A stretch of DNA of 64,000 nt from Pseudoalteromonas ruthenica (GCF_008808095.1 NZ_CP023396.1:2807501-2871500); one strand, 5' to 3'. Positions 14,994-24,976 are shown, counted from the first letter of the stretch. Made by a program: numbers and translations. Notes: generated from the sequence alone by a model not told the origin.

Positions 14994-15635
14994 ATGGAGC
15001 TGTCAGCCTATTTACCCCAGTTATTGTCCATCGCTACGCTAGCAACGATCATGGCAATTAGCCCCGGCGCCGACTTTGTCATGATCACCCGCAATAGCCT
15101 AGTATATGGACGTCGTGCCGGTTTTTATTCGGCGCTGGGCGTGGGGTTAGCGATTTGGATTCACGTTGCTTATTCCATAGCCGGCGTGGCGCTGCTCATT
15201 GCCCAATCGGTGGTGCTATTCACGGTGATAAAATACATCGGCGCAGCGTACTTAATTTACCTTGGCTATCAAAGCCTGCGAGCAAAGCACCATATCGCCT
15301 TGGAGCTAGCGCCCAAGGCAGCGCCCAGCAAAGCGTTATCCGCCTGCTCGGCTCTGCGTCAAGGTTTTATAACTAATGCCCTAAACCCCAAAACCACGTT
15401 GTTCTTTTTAAGTATATTTACTCAGCTGGTGAGCGCCGATACGCCCGTTGCCATCCAGCTTGTGTATGGGCTTATTATTTCTTTGGCACACTTGCTGTGG
15501 TTTGTGTTGGTAGCCATGTTTTTTAGCCACTTTGCATTTGTACACGCCCTACAACGTTATCAACGGCTTATCGAAAAAACCTTAGGTGTCATATTAATGG
15601 GCTTAGGCGTTCGCGTTGCCACACTCAGCCAATAA
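14994..15635 (+). CDS. LysE/RhtB family amino-acid exporter
   Basis: A 213-residue membrane protein with about six helices and the LysE signature near the start: TIMAISPGADFVMITRNSLVYGRRAGFYSALGVGLAIWIH. Later, GYQSLRAK and GFITNALNPKTTLFFLSIFTQ are also typical. It exports amino acids or related compounds (threonine, homoserine lactones and others); the substrate cannot be told. It is divergent from mntP. The ATG at 14994 is the expected family start. Confidence 0.92.
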   Translation: MELSAYLPQLLSIATLATIMAISPGADFVMITRNSLVYGRRAGFYSALGVGLAIWIHVAYSIAGVALLIAQSVVLFTVIKYIGAAYLIYLGYQSLRAKHHIALELAPKAAPSKALSACSALRQGFITNALNPKTTLFFLSIFTQLVSADTPVAIQLVYGLIISLAHLLWFVLVAMFFSHFAFVHALQRYQRLIEKTLGVILMGLGVRVATLSQ

Positions 15636-15663
15636 GTAGCTTAGTTTTGGCAGCGGCCGCGAG

Positions 15664-16272
15664 TTACAGCGCGAAGTAGTCTTTAATGCCACCGAGAATA
15701 TTTGTCACCGCCACGGAGCTCAGGATCAGCCCCATGACTCTGGAGATAATGCTTGCACCGCCATCACCAATGAGGTTATGTACGTAGCGCGCCAGCAAAA
15801 GTAACAATAACACCACGCCTAAGACGCTAAGCATCATTGATGAGGTAATGGCCTGCTCGACCCAAGTATATTCATTATTACGAGTCATCAGCACCGCCCC
15901 TAGCATAGCCCCTGGGCTGGCTATTGATGGGATGGCTAGAGGAAATATGGCGGTTTCTGTGGAGTCGCGCACACTTTTAATTTCCGACTCGGGTTTGCCT
16001 TCACCAAAAATCATGGTCAGCGCAAACAGCAGCAGTACAATGCCACCGGCAATCTGAAACGCCGCAAGCGGAATACTAATAGCGTTGAGTAGCAACTCAC
16101 CGACAACGACAAACAGCAGCAGCACTAGCGCCGATACCAGCACCGCTTTGTAAGCCACTTTGCGCTTAAATGCAGCATCTTCACCTCGCGTCACGGCAAT
16201 AAATACCGGCACTGTGCCTATGGGGTCAATTACCGCGAAAAAGAAAATAAAGGTGGCCAGTAATTCGTGCAC
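15664..16272 (-). CDS. MarC family integral membrane protein
   Basis: A 202-residue protein with six predicted membrane helices and the MarC (UPF0056) hallmarks: FFFAVIDPIGTVPVFIAVTRG at the N-terminus, LLLFALTMIFGEG in the middle and the PSIASPGAMLGAV motif. The family was once linked to multiple antibiotic resistance, which was not upheld; its true function is unknown. It converges with the LysE gene (28-base gap) and is transcribed alone. Confidence 0.9.
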   Translation of the reverse strand: MHELLATFIFFFAVIDPIGTVPVFIAVTRGEDAAFKRKVAYKAVLVSALVLLLFVVVGELLLNAISIPLAAFQIAGGIVLLLFALTMIFGEGKPESEIKSVRDSTETAIFPLAIPSIASPGAMLGAVLMTRNNEYTWVEQAITSSMMLSVLGVVLLLLLLARYVHNLIGDGGASIISRVMGLILSSVAVTNILGGIKDYFAL

Positions 16273-16387
16273 ACTTGCTCCTGAAAATTAAAACAAAATG
16301 ATACCGCTCTCATGCAGACAGAGATAGTAATTTTTATGCGTCATAGTATGCTAGTATAGGTGGCGTTAAGATGAACGAAGGTTAGCT

Positions 16388-16822
16388 ATGAATGTAGATG
16401 CGCTTGTCAGTAAAGCTAAAAGAATGTGCGACAGCAAAGGCGCCCGCTTTACTCCCATCCGTGAAAAAGTATTCCGTTTACTTGCCAGCACTAAAAGCGG
16501 TGTTGGTGCGTATGACTTATTAGAGCAATTAAAAGTGACAGAAACCAGCGCAAAACCTGCGACGGTTTATCGCGCACTGGACTTTTTAGCTGAACAAGGC
16601 TTTATTCATAAAATAGAAAGCACCAACGCGTTTATGTTGTGCCACCATTTTGATTCAATTCATCCGGTGCAGTTGCTTATCTGCGATCAATGCGGTCATG
16701 TAGACGAGCTGCACTCGAGCGTGCTGTCGCATGAGTTAAGTGAGCTCGCCTCACAAAGCGGCTTTAGTGTAAGCTCGCAAACTATTGAAGCGCATGGCAT
16801 TTGTAAACGCTGTCAATCTTAG
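16388..16822 (+). CDS. zur: Zinc uptake regulator Zur (Fur family)
   Basis: A 144-residue Fur-family protein. The wHTH spans about 20-80 (RFTPIREKVFRLL, PATVYRALDFLAEQGFIHKIES). The metal site region shows CHHFDSIHPVQLLICDQCGHV and the closing C-x-x-C in ICKRCQS, so the structural zinc tetra-cysteine site is complete. NAFMLCHHF is typical of Zur rather than Fur. With zinc bound it represses zinc importers; none of those genes is adjacent. ATG at 16388 follows GAAGGTTAGCT. Confidence 0.9.
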   Translation: MNVDALVSKAKRMCDSKGARFTPIREKVFRLLASTKSGVGAYDLLEQLKVTETSAKPATVYRALDFLAEQGFIHKIESTNAFMLCHHFDSIHPVQLLICDQCGHVDELHSSVLSHELSELASQSGFSVSSQTIEAHGICKRCQS

Positions 16823-16895
16823 TAACAACTTGCTAGGGTAAAACACGTGCTGCAAGAACAGCAAAATTCACCTTCTGCGAACAAAGGTATGGACA

Positions 16896-17363
16896 ATGAA
16901 CGTCGAGTTTATTAACCCTTTTCTTTCTTCTTTGGTCAATGTGTTGGCCACGATGGCACAAACTGAACTAAAACCGGGTAAACCTCGCGTTAAAAAGGAC
17001 GAGGTCGCGGCAGGCGATGTGTCAGGGTTAATCGGTATGGTCGGCCCTCAAACAAAGGGCTCACTCTCTATCACTTTCGATGAAAGCCTAGCGCTTACCA
17101 TCATGGAACGTATGCTAGGCGAGCGCCCCAGTGCCATTAATGAAGAAGTGACCGACATGGTTGGCGAAATCACCAACATGGTTACTGGTGGCGCCAAAAA
17201 CTTACTGGGTGAAAAAGGTTATGACTTTGATATGGCGACTCCAGCAGTGGTTTCAGGCACTGGCCACACCATTACCCACAAATGCGAAGGAACCACAATT
17301 ATCATGCCTTTCACCTCAGGTGATGGCAATGCCCACATCGAGATCAGCTTCGACACCTTATGA
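16896..17363 (+). CDS. cheX: CheX-type CheY-P phosphatase
   Basis: A 155-residue protein of the CheX/FliY phosphatase family. The conserved E-x-x-N catalytic motif is seen in [16 protein letters not shown] (about residues 89-104), the region that removes phosphate from a response regulator. It would act in the cytoplasm on CheY or a related receiver. No other chemotaxis genes are adjacent, but a chemoreceptor and a receiver protein lie at 50-56 kb. Its stop overlaps the start of yjbQ by four bases (ATGA). Confidence 0.88.
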   Translation: MNVEFINPFLSSLVNVLATMAQTELKPGKPRVKKDEVAAGDVSGLIGMVGPQTKGSLSITFDESLALTIMERMLGERPSAINEEVTDMVGEITNMVTGGAKNLLGEKGYDFDMATPAVVSGTGHTITHKCEGTTIIMPFTSGDGNAHIEISFDTL

Positions 17364-17797
17364 GTTGGCAACAACACAGCATTACTTTAAGCGCAAAGCG
17401 CCGGGGCTTTCATCTAATTGATGAGGAAATTCTGCGCGCGCTGCCGCAAATTCAAGATTATCAGGTCGGCCTGCTGCATTTAATGCTGCAACACACCTCT
17501 GCAAGTTTGAGCATTAACGAAAACGCCGATCCCACTGTGCGCCAAGATATGGAAGCGCACTTTAACTGGGCCGCTCCCGAGCGCCAACCTTTTTATAGCC
17601 ATACCTACGAAGGTGATGACGATATGCCCGCGCACATTAAAGCCAGTACTTTAGGGTGTGAACTCACCTTGCCAATCAGTCATGGCCAGCTGCAGCTAGG
17701 CACATGGCAAGGTATTTACCTGGGTGAGCACCGCGACCAAGGTGGTTCTCGTCGTATTGTTGCCACCTTGCAGGGACAGCTAATAACCTCTGGATAG
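17360..17797 (+). CDS. yjbQ: YjbQ/UPF0047 family protein (secondary thiamine-phosphate synthase)
   Basis: A 145-residue protein of the UPF0047 family: [38 protein letters not shown] with the conserved His and Asn/Asp residues, [14 protein letters not shown] and [13 protein letters not shown]. The family can complement thiamine-phosphate synthase mutants, but its real role is unknown. It overlaps cheX by four bases, so the two are co-translated; this pairing has no obvious functional logic. Confidence 0.9.
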   Translation: MSWQQHSITLSAKRRGFHLIDEEILRALPQIQDYQVGLLHLMLQHTSASLSINENADPTVRQDMEAHFNWAAPERQPFYSHTYEGDDDMPAHIKASTLGCELTLPISHGQLQLGTWQGIYLGEHRDQGGSRRIVATLQGQLITSG

Positions 17798-18178
17798 CTT
17801 ATTTTTCACGCTATCTACACTGATATGCGCTGTGCGCAGACTTTATCCAAGGTTGGCATGACATAAAGCGGTGTGGACCTGTCACTGTGCGGCGAAGAAA
17901 AACGCCAAAACTCCCCCTGTAATAGCTCTTCATCCTGAGCCCATAATTTCGACTAGGTGTCTGCGTCGCTGTAACAGCGCTCGAAAGTAAAAATTACTCT
18001 GTACTTAAGAACGATAACGCCTTGAACCCTATGCAGCATGCGCCTTTCATTGCCTCAATAAGTTGTTGCCTTACAAGCGATTACAAAAACTATACTTTCC
18101 TCACTTACGCGCTATAGTTATAGCCATTCCCAGATAAAGTAATCAAAAACGGTCCATTGTCTTAATAAGGAAATGATC
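17798..18178. other. Intergenic region with no recognised element
   Basis: This 381-base gap between yjbQ and the next plus-strand gene holds no convincing ORF, RNA or strong hairpin. The end has an AT-rich promoter-like stretch (ACTATACTTTCC, CTATAGTTATAG near 18091-18124) and a ribosome site, AATAAGGAAATGATC, just before the ATG at 18179. Confidence 0.5.
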
Positions 18179-18715
18179 ATGTCTGAACAAGCCCCTGAAA
18201 TCCAAGTCCCATGTGAGCCTGGTAATGTTTCGGTCCAAGAGCAGCTAGAGCTGATCCCAAGCGTTAACGAGCCTTGGCAAACATATGTTGTAGTTAATGG
18301 CAGTAAGCAAAATATCAACGGCCAAGACTACCCTATTCTATTCACTAACAACCCAGCTCATGCAGATTTACAACCGACTCAACATGCTGAGTTAGTTGTC
18401 ACCATCAGTGACAATGATTGGGAGTTTTTTGGCAACGGTGTGGAATACATAAAAAACTACAGCAACTGTAACTACAATGTCGACTCGTCTATCAGTGCCG
18501 ATAAGAAGCAGCTGACTCTCAAGGTTCATCAAGTAGATACCACGTTTTGTTACGGTAAAGCAGACGACAGCCCTCTTGATCAAGTTATTGAGGTTGCCCC
18601 TTCGAGTACTGCTGAGCCATTGAGTATCGGTTTCCGCTTTACTGCGAAGAACACCGCGAACGGTAAATACTATATGTCGCAAGACCCTCGCGTGATAGTT
18701 TCGCCGTCCAGATGA
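18179..18715 (+). CDS. Protein of unknown function next to kinase locus
   Basis: A 178-residue acidic soluble protein without signal peptide. It looks beta-rich, with four cysteines, but shows no motif I recognise. The ATG at 18179 is preferred over 18173 because AAGGA sits 7 bases upstream of it. It converges on the Ser/Thr kinase gene, its stop being 12 bases from the kinase stop. Whether it works with that locus is unknown; no terminator hairpin separates them. Confidence 0.6.
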   Translation: MSEQAPEIQVPCEPGNVSVQEQLELIPSVNEPWQTYVVVNGSKQNINGQDYPILFTNNPAHADLQPTQHAELVVTISDNDWEFFGNGVEYIKNYSNCNYNVDSSISADKKQLTLKVHQVDTTFCYGKADDSPLDQVIEVAPSSTAEPLSIGFRFTAKNTANGKYYMSQDPRVIVSPSR

Positions 18716-18727
18716 AGATTAATTAAC

Positions 18728-21283
18728 TCAGTTCACACAGAGCTGAGAGTGGGAGCTGACCATCGCTCTAAACTTTTCAAAATCGCAAAGTGGTTTAAAC
18801 CAAGGCTGTAAAAACCAGTTTTGGTGGTAACCACTTTTTAAAGCCTCTTCCACATAGTAAAGGCTGGAGTTAAAGTCTCCGCCCAGAGCATGCACTAATG
18901 CCGCTGTATAACTTAACTCTGACTTATCCTCTGCCAACTTGAAACTATGCTTCAGTGATTTAATAGCTTGCTCGTTGTCACCCAATTGAGCATAGGCCTG
19001 CGCATTTTCAGACCACGCCAAGGCTGATTCACGCCCGTTATTTAGCTGTAATAAGCGCTGATACAGCTCTTTTGACTCCACAAGCTTACCGTTGAGCATA
19101 TTTATGTCTGCCATATTGAGCATCATCCCGGTGTTTTTTGGGGAGCTCAAAAGCGCTTGCTTGGCAAACTTTTCTGCCATAGGGTAGTTCTGCACCATCA
19201 TGTAGGCGATAGAGAGGTTTGATAAATCAATGCTGTCACTATTCTCATTGAGTGTTTTGCTGTAGCTTTCTATCGCAGAGATGAAGTCACCTTCAATTAA
19301 AGCAATATCAGCTAGGTACTGGTGAGTTCTTCTATCACTAGGGACTTTTTCAACTAAATCAGCGAGCAAGTTTTTCGCTGACTGAAAATCACCCAGCCAA
19401 TACAAAACGAGCGCAAGCTTTCTTTGTAACCGCAAATTGGGTCTCAAGCTCAACGCTACTTCTAACTTATCTCTGGCCTGTTTATCTTCACCCTCAGCAA
19501 GCAGAATTGAAGCCTCCAAATTCAAAATAGCAGCTTGGTCATGACTCACTTTGGTTAACATACCCAAAGCATGCTTGGCCTCTTCTATTTGCCCCAGCTC
19601 TATATTGAGCAGCACTAGGCTTTTGTAGTAGCTGGACAACTTTTTAAATTCACCTGGGGCATTATGGATTGCTGAAATTGCCTGCTTAAGATAAGTTTTT
19701 TCATGGGTTGAGTGATACAGCTGCAGCGCAATTTCACGTAGAAGGTTATAACCCTCGACACTGGTTGCACTCTCTTTGACCGTCGCCAGACTTTTCTCAA
19801 ACATCTCCGGCGTTGCTACGTTGTCGACATAAAACAACGTATACATCTCAAATAATGGGCTGTTACTTTTCATTGTCGATAGCGAGCGATACTGTTCACT
19901 ATCAATGCCCGGGGAAATAAGGCGTGCAGTATTGTATTTCGCCACGTCATGTAAATTAGTTGTGCCTGCAATATCTGTCTGCCACTGCATACTCTCCTGC
20001 ACTTGCCAGTTGGGAGCACGTAGTGTACTTATTTCAACGCTACAGTGGCGTTGCTGACAATCCAACGAGCTGCTAATCAGGGTATCGGCGCCGGTGTAGT
20101 CGGCCAGCATCTGAAAGTAGCTTTTAGGGTCTCTAAATTGATCACTATCTCGGCCTAGCGCCAACATATTCATTTCTGCACGGCTAACTATTTGCTGGTC
20201 TTGCTGGAGCAACTGCTGCCACATAGCACTTTGTACCGAGCCTTTCAAAGCGCTTTCATAATGCTTAAATTCATCAGGTAGGTTATAGATCTGAGTGGGT
20301 AGAATCGCGACCACAGGCTGGTGTAACAGATAAGGCCGTAGCAAGTAGCCTCCCACCAACACTGCCGCACAGACAAAGGCCATCACAAGGTAACGCCAGC
20401 GCAACTTCTTTGCTCTTAATGGTGCGCTTTTCTGCGTGGTATTTGATGGTGTAACCGGTTCTGTTTGCTGCTCTAAAATAGCGGCTTGAACTCGTTGTTG
20501 CAGTAACTGCTCAAGCTGTTTGCTAAAAGGGCCTCGGCGCAGATTTAAGCGCGCCGCAGGTTTTACGCTAAGCGCTTGGCCTAATAGTGCTTGCAACTGC
20601 TGCGGTAATTGCGTGGTGCTGAGATCTAAGTGGTGTCCTTGCAATATTGCCGCGCTGATATCTTGGCCACCTTGTCCAGCAAAGGGGTGCTCGCCTGTCA
20701 GTAATTCAATTGCAACAACGGCAAACGAGAACCAATCGCTGTGGTGGCTGAGTGCTTGCCCTTGCAACTGCTCAGGCGACATATAGCCCTTAGTGCCTGC
20801 GCTTTGACTAACATGGCTGTTACCGCCCACGAAGCCAGCGATACCAAAGTCAGCCACTTTGACTTGCCCAGCTTCACTGATCAAGATATTGCTCGGTTTC
20901 AAGTCACGGTGAATAATGCTATTGCGATGCGCATGCTCTAAACCCTTGGCAATATCCACCAGCATAGCCAGCTTTTGTTCAAGCGTTAACACATGCTGCT
21001 TCTGGTATTGCAGCAGGTTTTTACCCCGACAAAACTCCATCACTAAGTACTGCTGGCCATCGCTTTGGCCACAGTCAAATACTTGAATAATATTGGGGTG
21101 ATTTAAGCGTGCCAGAAAGCGCGCTTCACTAAGGGCGTCTTCGTCTAACTCACTGTCACCGCTAGTATTAAGCACCTTAAGTGCCACGGTACGTTCTAGT
21201 TTAGTATCAAAAGCTTCGTAGATGGTGCCCATGCCGCCCTGGTACACCACTCTATTCAATTCATAATGAGCAAGCGTGCGCAT
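18728..21283 (-). CDS. Membrane Ser/Thr protein kinase with periplasmic TPR domain
   Basis: An 851-residue protein. Residues 7-265 are an intact Hanks-type kinase: glycine loop VYQGGMGT, Lys36 in VALKVL, catalytic HRDLKPSN (Asp127), DFG at 145-147 and the activation segment GTKGYMSPEQL. One membrane helix follows at about 298-317 (YLVMAFVCAAVLVGGYLL). The extracytoplasmic part has a region with CQQRHCSVEIS, then TPR-like helical repeats to the C-terminus (for example AAILNLEASILLAEGEDKQA, AYMMVQNYPMAEKFAKQAL). It should sense a periplasmic signal and phosphorylate cytoplasmic targets. The FHA protein gene lies 9 bases upstream in the same operon and is the likely partner. Confidence 0.9.
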   Translation of the reverse strand: MRTLAHYELNRVVYQGGMGTIYEAFDTKLERTVALKVLNTSGDSELDEDALSEARFLARLNHPNIIQVFDCGQSDGQQYLVMEFCRGKNLLQYQKQHVLTLEQKLAMLVDIAKGLEHAHRNSIIHRDLKPSNILISEAGQVKVADFGIAGFVGGNSHVSQSAGTKGYMSPEQLQGQALSHHSDWFSFAVVAIELLTGEHPFAGQGGQDISAAILQGHHLDLSTTQLPQQLQALLGQALSVKPAARLNLRRGPFSKQLEQLLQQRVQAAILEQQTEPVTPSNTTQKSAPLRAKKLRWRYLVMAFVCAAVLVGGYLLRPYLLHQPVVAILPTQIYNLPDEFKHYESALKGSVQSAMWQQLLQQDQQIVSRAEMNMLALGRDSDQFRDPKSYFQMLADYTGADTLISSSLDCQQRHCSVEISTLRAPNWQVQESMQWQTDIAGTTNLHDVAKYNTARLISPGIDSEQYRSLSTMKSNSPLFEMYTLFYVDNVATPEMFEKSLATVKESATSVEGYNLLREIALQLYHSTHEKTYLKQAISAIHNAPGEFKKLSSYYKSLVLLNIELGQIEEAKHALGMLTKVSHDQAAILNLEASILLAEGEDKQARDKLEVALSLRPNLRLQRKLALVLYWLGDFQSAKNLLADLVEKVPSDRRTHQYLADIALIEGDFISAIESYSKTLNENSDSIDLSNLSIAYMMVQNYPMAEKFAKQALLSSPKNTGMMLNMADINMLNGKLVESKELYQRLLQLNNGRESALAWSENAQAYAQLGDNEQAIKSLKHSFKLAEDKSELSYTAALVHALGGDFNSSLYYVEEALKSGYHQNWFLQPWFKPLCDFEKFRAMVSSHSQLCVN

Positions 21284-21292
21284 AGAGTTTAC

Positions 21293-22276
21293 CTAGTTGG
21301 AGGATGCGCGTTTAACCGACTCTTCGAGTTGGTGGCCTTTATAGATTTCGAAATTACTGGCGCTAAAACGCACCTTACGTAGTTTACGCTCGATGATACT
21401 ATCGGCATCCTCTATATGCGCAAGGGCATCGCTAAATTGCTTACGGGCGCGGTGAATTTGAATATTTAGATAGCGAGAATCGATACCCAAATCGCGGGCT
21501 ATTACTTCAGTTTCGACCCAACCTTGACTGAGCTCATGTACGCCGTTGGCGGCATCTTGAGCCTTGTAACGGGCCAAATTTAACGTTAGATAATGATGGC
21601 AACGCTCGTGCAAATCAATTTCCTCACCTGGGCCTCTGACCGTAAGCTCTGCAGACTCTTCATCTAGGGTAAGGTGAAAAATAAAGTTTAAGTCGGCTAA
21701 CTGGGTATTGCTCACATCGCGCAGCGCTGTGGCTTCTTCCAAATGGCTTAAATGCAATTGATAGCTTCGCTGGCTATCATTGAACTGATCGTTCTCTATT
21801 AAAATAGTGTGATCAAGCATCGGCCCATCCAGGTGCTCAAAGCACCAAAAACCACTCTCACGTTGGTTAAATACGGCTATTTCTGGGGACTCTTCAGGGA
21901 TAAGGTTGTAATTTGCTAAGCAAATAAACTCCGAAGTAGGCTTGGCGTATTCATCAAGGACGATCAATAAGTCTTGCGGCTTATCTAAATTCGCAACTTT
22001 GAATTGCTTGCCATCATTTCCTGGCAGAGCAATCACATCATGAAGCTTAAGCGTTTGGCTGTGATCTTTATCTAAGCGTTTGCTATTAAGCCAAGTGCCG
22101 TTACGGCTGAGGTCACGAACCTGCCATTCATTCCCCTGCCATTCAATGATGGTATGAATTTTCGACACGCTAGGATCGCTGATCAGCGTGTCTACACTGT
22201 ACTGAAAACGCCCAAAGCTATGGTGGGCGTGCAAATAGATCACATTGTCCGTATCCGCTTCGATAAGGTAAGCCAT
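21293..22276 (-). CDS. FHA-domain protein with C-terminal winged-helix-like region
   Basis: A 327-residue soluble protein. The N-terminal FHA domain (about 20-95) keeps the phosphothreonine-binding residues: G22-R23, S36-x-S-K-I-H41 and N59-G-T. The C-terminal part (about 225-310) has HYLTLNLARYKAQ, EVIARDLGIDSRYLNIQIHRARKQF, which resembles a winged-helix DNA- or protein-binding domain. FHA domains bind phosphothreonine peptides, so this protein is a likely reader or substrate of the kinase encoded 9 bases downstream. It may be a phospho-controlled transcription factor; the targets are unknown. Confidence 0.82.
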   Translation of the reverse strand: MAYLIEADTDNVIYLHAHHSFGRFQYSVDTLISDPSVSKIHTIIEWQGNEWQVRDLSRNGTWLNSKRLDKDHSQTLKLHDVIALPGNDGKQFKVANLDKPQDLLIVLDEYAKPTSEFICLANYNLIPEESPEIAVFNQRESGFWCFEHLDGPMLDHTILIENDQFNDSQRSYQLHLSHLEEATALRDVSNTQLADLNFIFHLTLDEESAELTVRGPGEEIDLHERCHHYLTLNLARYKAQDAANGVHELSQGWVETEVIARDLGIDSRYLNIQIHRARKQFSDALAHIEDADSIIERKLRKVRFSASNFEIYKGHQLEESVKRASSN

Positions 22277-22387
22277 AATCGCTCCAAGCGCCTTTTGTAC
22301 CTAATTATTATTATAAGGGATGAGTGGCTTATTCTCTGCTTTTTTCGAACAAAAATAAACAGCTGCTTAACAATTGTGGGAATAGTA

Positions 22388-23473
22388 TCAGCTTGATGCG
22401 ATATATTGATAACTAACGCGCGGGGTAATATTGCATAGAAGTTCATAAGCGATGGTGTCGGCGCAGGCGGCAATTTCTTCAATGGCTAACTCGCGTCCCC
22501 ACATAATGGCTTCATCACCTACTGCAACAGCGCTGGGGTCTGGGCCAATATCAACGGTGATCATATCCATAGACACGCGCCCAACCAACGGGTAACGCTG
22601 CGCGTTTATAAGCACAGGCGTGCCGTTTTGAGCATGACGCGGATAGCCGTCTCCATAGCCAATGGCCACCACCGCCAGGTAGGTATCTTTGTCGGCTCGC
22701 CAATGTCCGCCATACCCCACCGGCTCGCCCTGGCGTACCGGACGCACGGCAATCACTTCGCTACTTAGGGTCATCACGGGGGTCAGCTGAAGTTGCGCAG
22801 AAAAAGTATTTTTCACGGGCGAAACACCGTACATCATCAACCCCGGGCGTACCCAATCACCGTGACTTTGCGGATAATTAATGATGGCGGCAGAATTCGC
22901 CAAACACAGCGGCTCAAGTTTATCGGCTACTAAGGTTTGAAATAACTGCAGCTGGGTCTCATTGTAGGCATCCTGATTGTCATCTGCACAAGCAAAGTGA
23001 GTCATTAGATTTACTTCATCTTGCACATATGGGCAATCTTTTAAGCGGCGATAGAAGGTATTGATGCTATCTGGGTTTATGCCCAAACGATGCATGCCGG
23101 TGTCTACTTTTAACCATACTTTAATGGCCCCTGCTAACTGGGCTTGCTCTAGGGCTTCAAGCTGATATTCGTCATGCACCACTGTTTGGAAGTTATTAGC
23201 CAACATAATTTCGATATCGCTGGCTTTAAAAAAACCTTCCAGCAGCACGATGGGCTTAGTAATGCCACCGGTGCGCAAGGCCAGAGCCTCTTCAATGCGA
23301 GCAACGGCAAAGGCATCGGCATCGGCGAGCTGTTGCGCAATAGGCACTAAGCCATGGCCATAGGCATTAGCTTTAAGCACGGCCATTACTTGGCTATCAG
23401 GGGCAAGGCTTTTAACGCGCGCTAAATTAGCGCGCAGGGCACAAAAATCAATGGTTGCGGTTGCCAACGCCAT
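22388..23473 (-). CDS. alr: Alanine racemase
   Basis: A 361-residue PLP enzyme. Lys34 in the signature AVLKANAYGHG carries the cofactor; the second catalytic base, a tyrosine, is in the C-terminal domain (PVKN...MMYGVS region and GYGDGYPRHA). It makes D-alanine for peptidoglycan. Length fits the family. It follows dnaB by 5 bases, as in E. coli and relatives (dnaB-alr). Confidence 0.96.
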   Translation of the reverse strand: MALATATIDFCALRANLARVKSLAPDSQVMAVLKANAYGHGLVPIAQQLADADAFAVARIEEALALRTGGITKPIVLLEGFFKASDIEIMLANNFQTVVHDEYQLEALEQAQLAGAIKVWLKVDTGMHRLGINPDSINTFYRRLKDCPYVQDEVNLMTHFACADDNQDAYNETQLQLFQTLVADKLEPLCLANSAAIINYPQSHGDWVRPGLMMYGVSPVKNTFSAQLQLTPVMTLSSEVIAVRPVRQGEPVGYGGHWRADKDTYLAVVAIGYGDGYPRHAQNGTPVLINAQRYPLVGRVSMDMITVDIGPDPSAVAVGDEAIMWGRELAIEEIAACADTIAYELLCNITPRVSYQYIASS

Positions 23474-23478
23474 AGTGG

Positions 23479-24858
23479 TTAATACTCGTCGTCCATCGCC
23501 GGGCCAGCGTAATTATCAAAGCGTGAGTATTGCCCTTGGAAGGTTAACCTGACCTTACCAATAGGACCATTCCGCTGCTTACCAAGGATAATCTCTGCAG
23601 TACCTTTATCTGGACTGTCTTCGTTGTACACCTCATCACGGTAGATAAACATGATTAAGTCAGCGTCCTGCTCAATTGACCCCGATTCACGTAAATCCGA
23701 GTTAACTGGGCGCTTATCAGCACGTTGTTCAAGTGTCCGGTTCAACTGCGAAAGCGCCACAACAGGACACTCGAGTTCCTTCGCCAGTGCTTTTAAGGAG
23801 CGCGATATTTCGGCAATTTCTAAGGTTCGGTTGTCCGATAAGCTTGGTACCCGCATTAATTGCAGGTAGTCGACCATGATCATGCTAATGCCACCGTGGT
23901 CGCGAGCAATTCGCCGCGCGCGTGAGCGCACATCGGTAGGAGTTAGGCCCGAGGCATCATCAATGTACATTTTGCCTTTTTCAATCAACAAGCCCATGGT
24001 TGAAGACAAGCGTGCCCAATCCTCGTCGTCCAGCTGGCCCGTTCTCACCTTGGTTTGGTTTATGCGCCCGAGCGAGGCGAGCATACGCATCATGATTTGC
24101 TCTGAGGGCATCTCCAACGAGTAAATAAGCACCGGCTTATCTTGGGTCATCGCCGCATGTTCGGCCAAGTTCATGGCAAACGTGGTTTTACCCATGGATG
24201 GGCGCGCTGCAACAATGACTAAGTCCGAAGGCTGCAAACCCGCAGTCATCTGATCAAGGTCAGAGTAACCGGTACTGACTCCCGTAACCCCGTCTTGTGG
24301 CGACTGGTAAAGCTCTTCAATTTTATCCACGGTCTTTTCTAGGATAGTGTGGATATTTTGCGGCCCTTCAGTGCTTTTAGTGCGCTGTTCAGCAATTTTG
24401 AATACTTTGCTTTCTGCAAAGTCGAGCAAATCATGGCTGCCGCGCCCTTCGGGGTTAAACCCGGCTTCGGCAATTTCATTGGCAACACCAATCATTTCGC
24501 GGATCACCGCCCGCTCACGCACAATAGCAGCATAAGCGCTAATGTTAGCGGCACTGGGAGTGTTTTTAGCTATTTCACCGAGGTAAGCAAAGCCACCCAC
24601 ACTGTCGAGTTGATTGTTTTTCTCTAACGACTCGGAAATAGTGATTAGATCGATAGGCTGGCTGTCTTCAACCAAGCGCTCCATAGCCTCAAAAATCAGT
24701 CTGTGGGTACGCGTATAAAAGTCCTGAGCCACGACCAACTCAGCAACACGGTCAAAGGCCTCGTTATCGAGCATTAACCCACCAAGCACGGATTGCTCGG
24801 CTTCAATGGAGTGGGGAGGAACTTTTAGGCTATCAACCTGTTTGTCTATTTTTGCCAT
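23479..24858 (-). CDS. dnaB: Replicative DNA helicase DnaB
   Basis: A 459-residue protein of usual length. The N-terminal DnaG-interacting domain starts PPHSIEAEQSVLGGLMLDNEAFD; the RecA-like helicase core has Walker A ARPSMGKTTFAMN, Walker B IMVDYLQLM and the arginine-finger region EISRSLKALAKELECPVVALSQLNR. No intein is present. It unwinds DNA at the replication fork. It leads the dnaB-alr operon. Confidence 0.97.
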   Translation of the reverse strand: MAKIDKQVDSLKVPPHSIEAEQSVLGGLMLDNEAFDRVAELVVAQDFYTRTHRLIFEAMERLVEDSQPIDLITISESLEKNNQLDSVGGFAYLGEIAKNTPSAANISAYAAIVRERAVIREMIGVANEIAEAGFNPEGRGSHDLLDFAESKVFKIAEQRTKSTEGPQNIHTILEKTVDKIEELYQSPQDGVTGVSTGYSDLDQMTAGLQPSDLVIVAARPSMGKTTFAMNLAEHAAMTQDKPVLIYSLEMPSEQIMMRMLASLGRINQTKVRTGQLDDEDWARLSSTMGLLIEKGKMYIDDASGLTPTDVRSRARRIARDHGGISMIMVDYLQLMRVPSLSDNRTLEIAEISRSLKALAKELECPVVALSQLNRTLEQRADKRPVNSDLRESGSIEQDADLIMFIYRDEVYNEDSPDKGTAEIILGKQRNGPIGKVRLTFQGQYSRFDNYAGPAMDDEY

Positions 24859-24948
24859 ACATACTCAAAAGGCGGGGTGAATGGCTTTATTTTATCGGCT
24901 TGGCATCGCAGTGCAACAACTGCTTCGCTTTTTTGCTGACTGGTAAAC

Positions 24949-24976
24949 AAGAAAAATAGCGAGCCCTAAGGGCTCG
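24949..24976 (-). terminator. Terminator of the ECF sigma operon
   Basis: CGAGCCC and GGGCTCG form a 7-bp stem with a 3-base loop (24960-24976). Read on the minus strand, the stem is followed by CTATTTTTCTTG, a T-rich tail. It lies 11 bases after the DUF4097 gene end. Confidence 0.8.
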
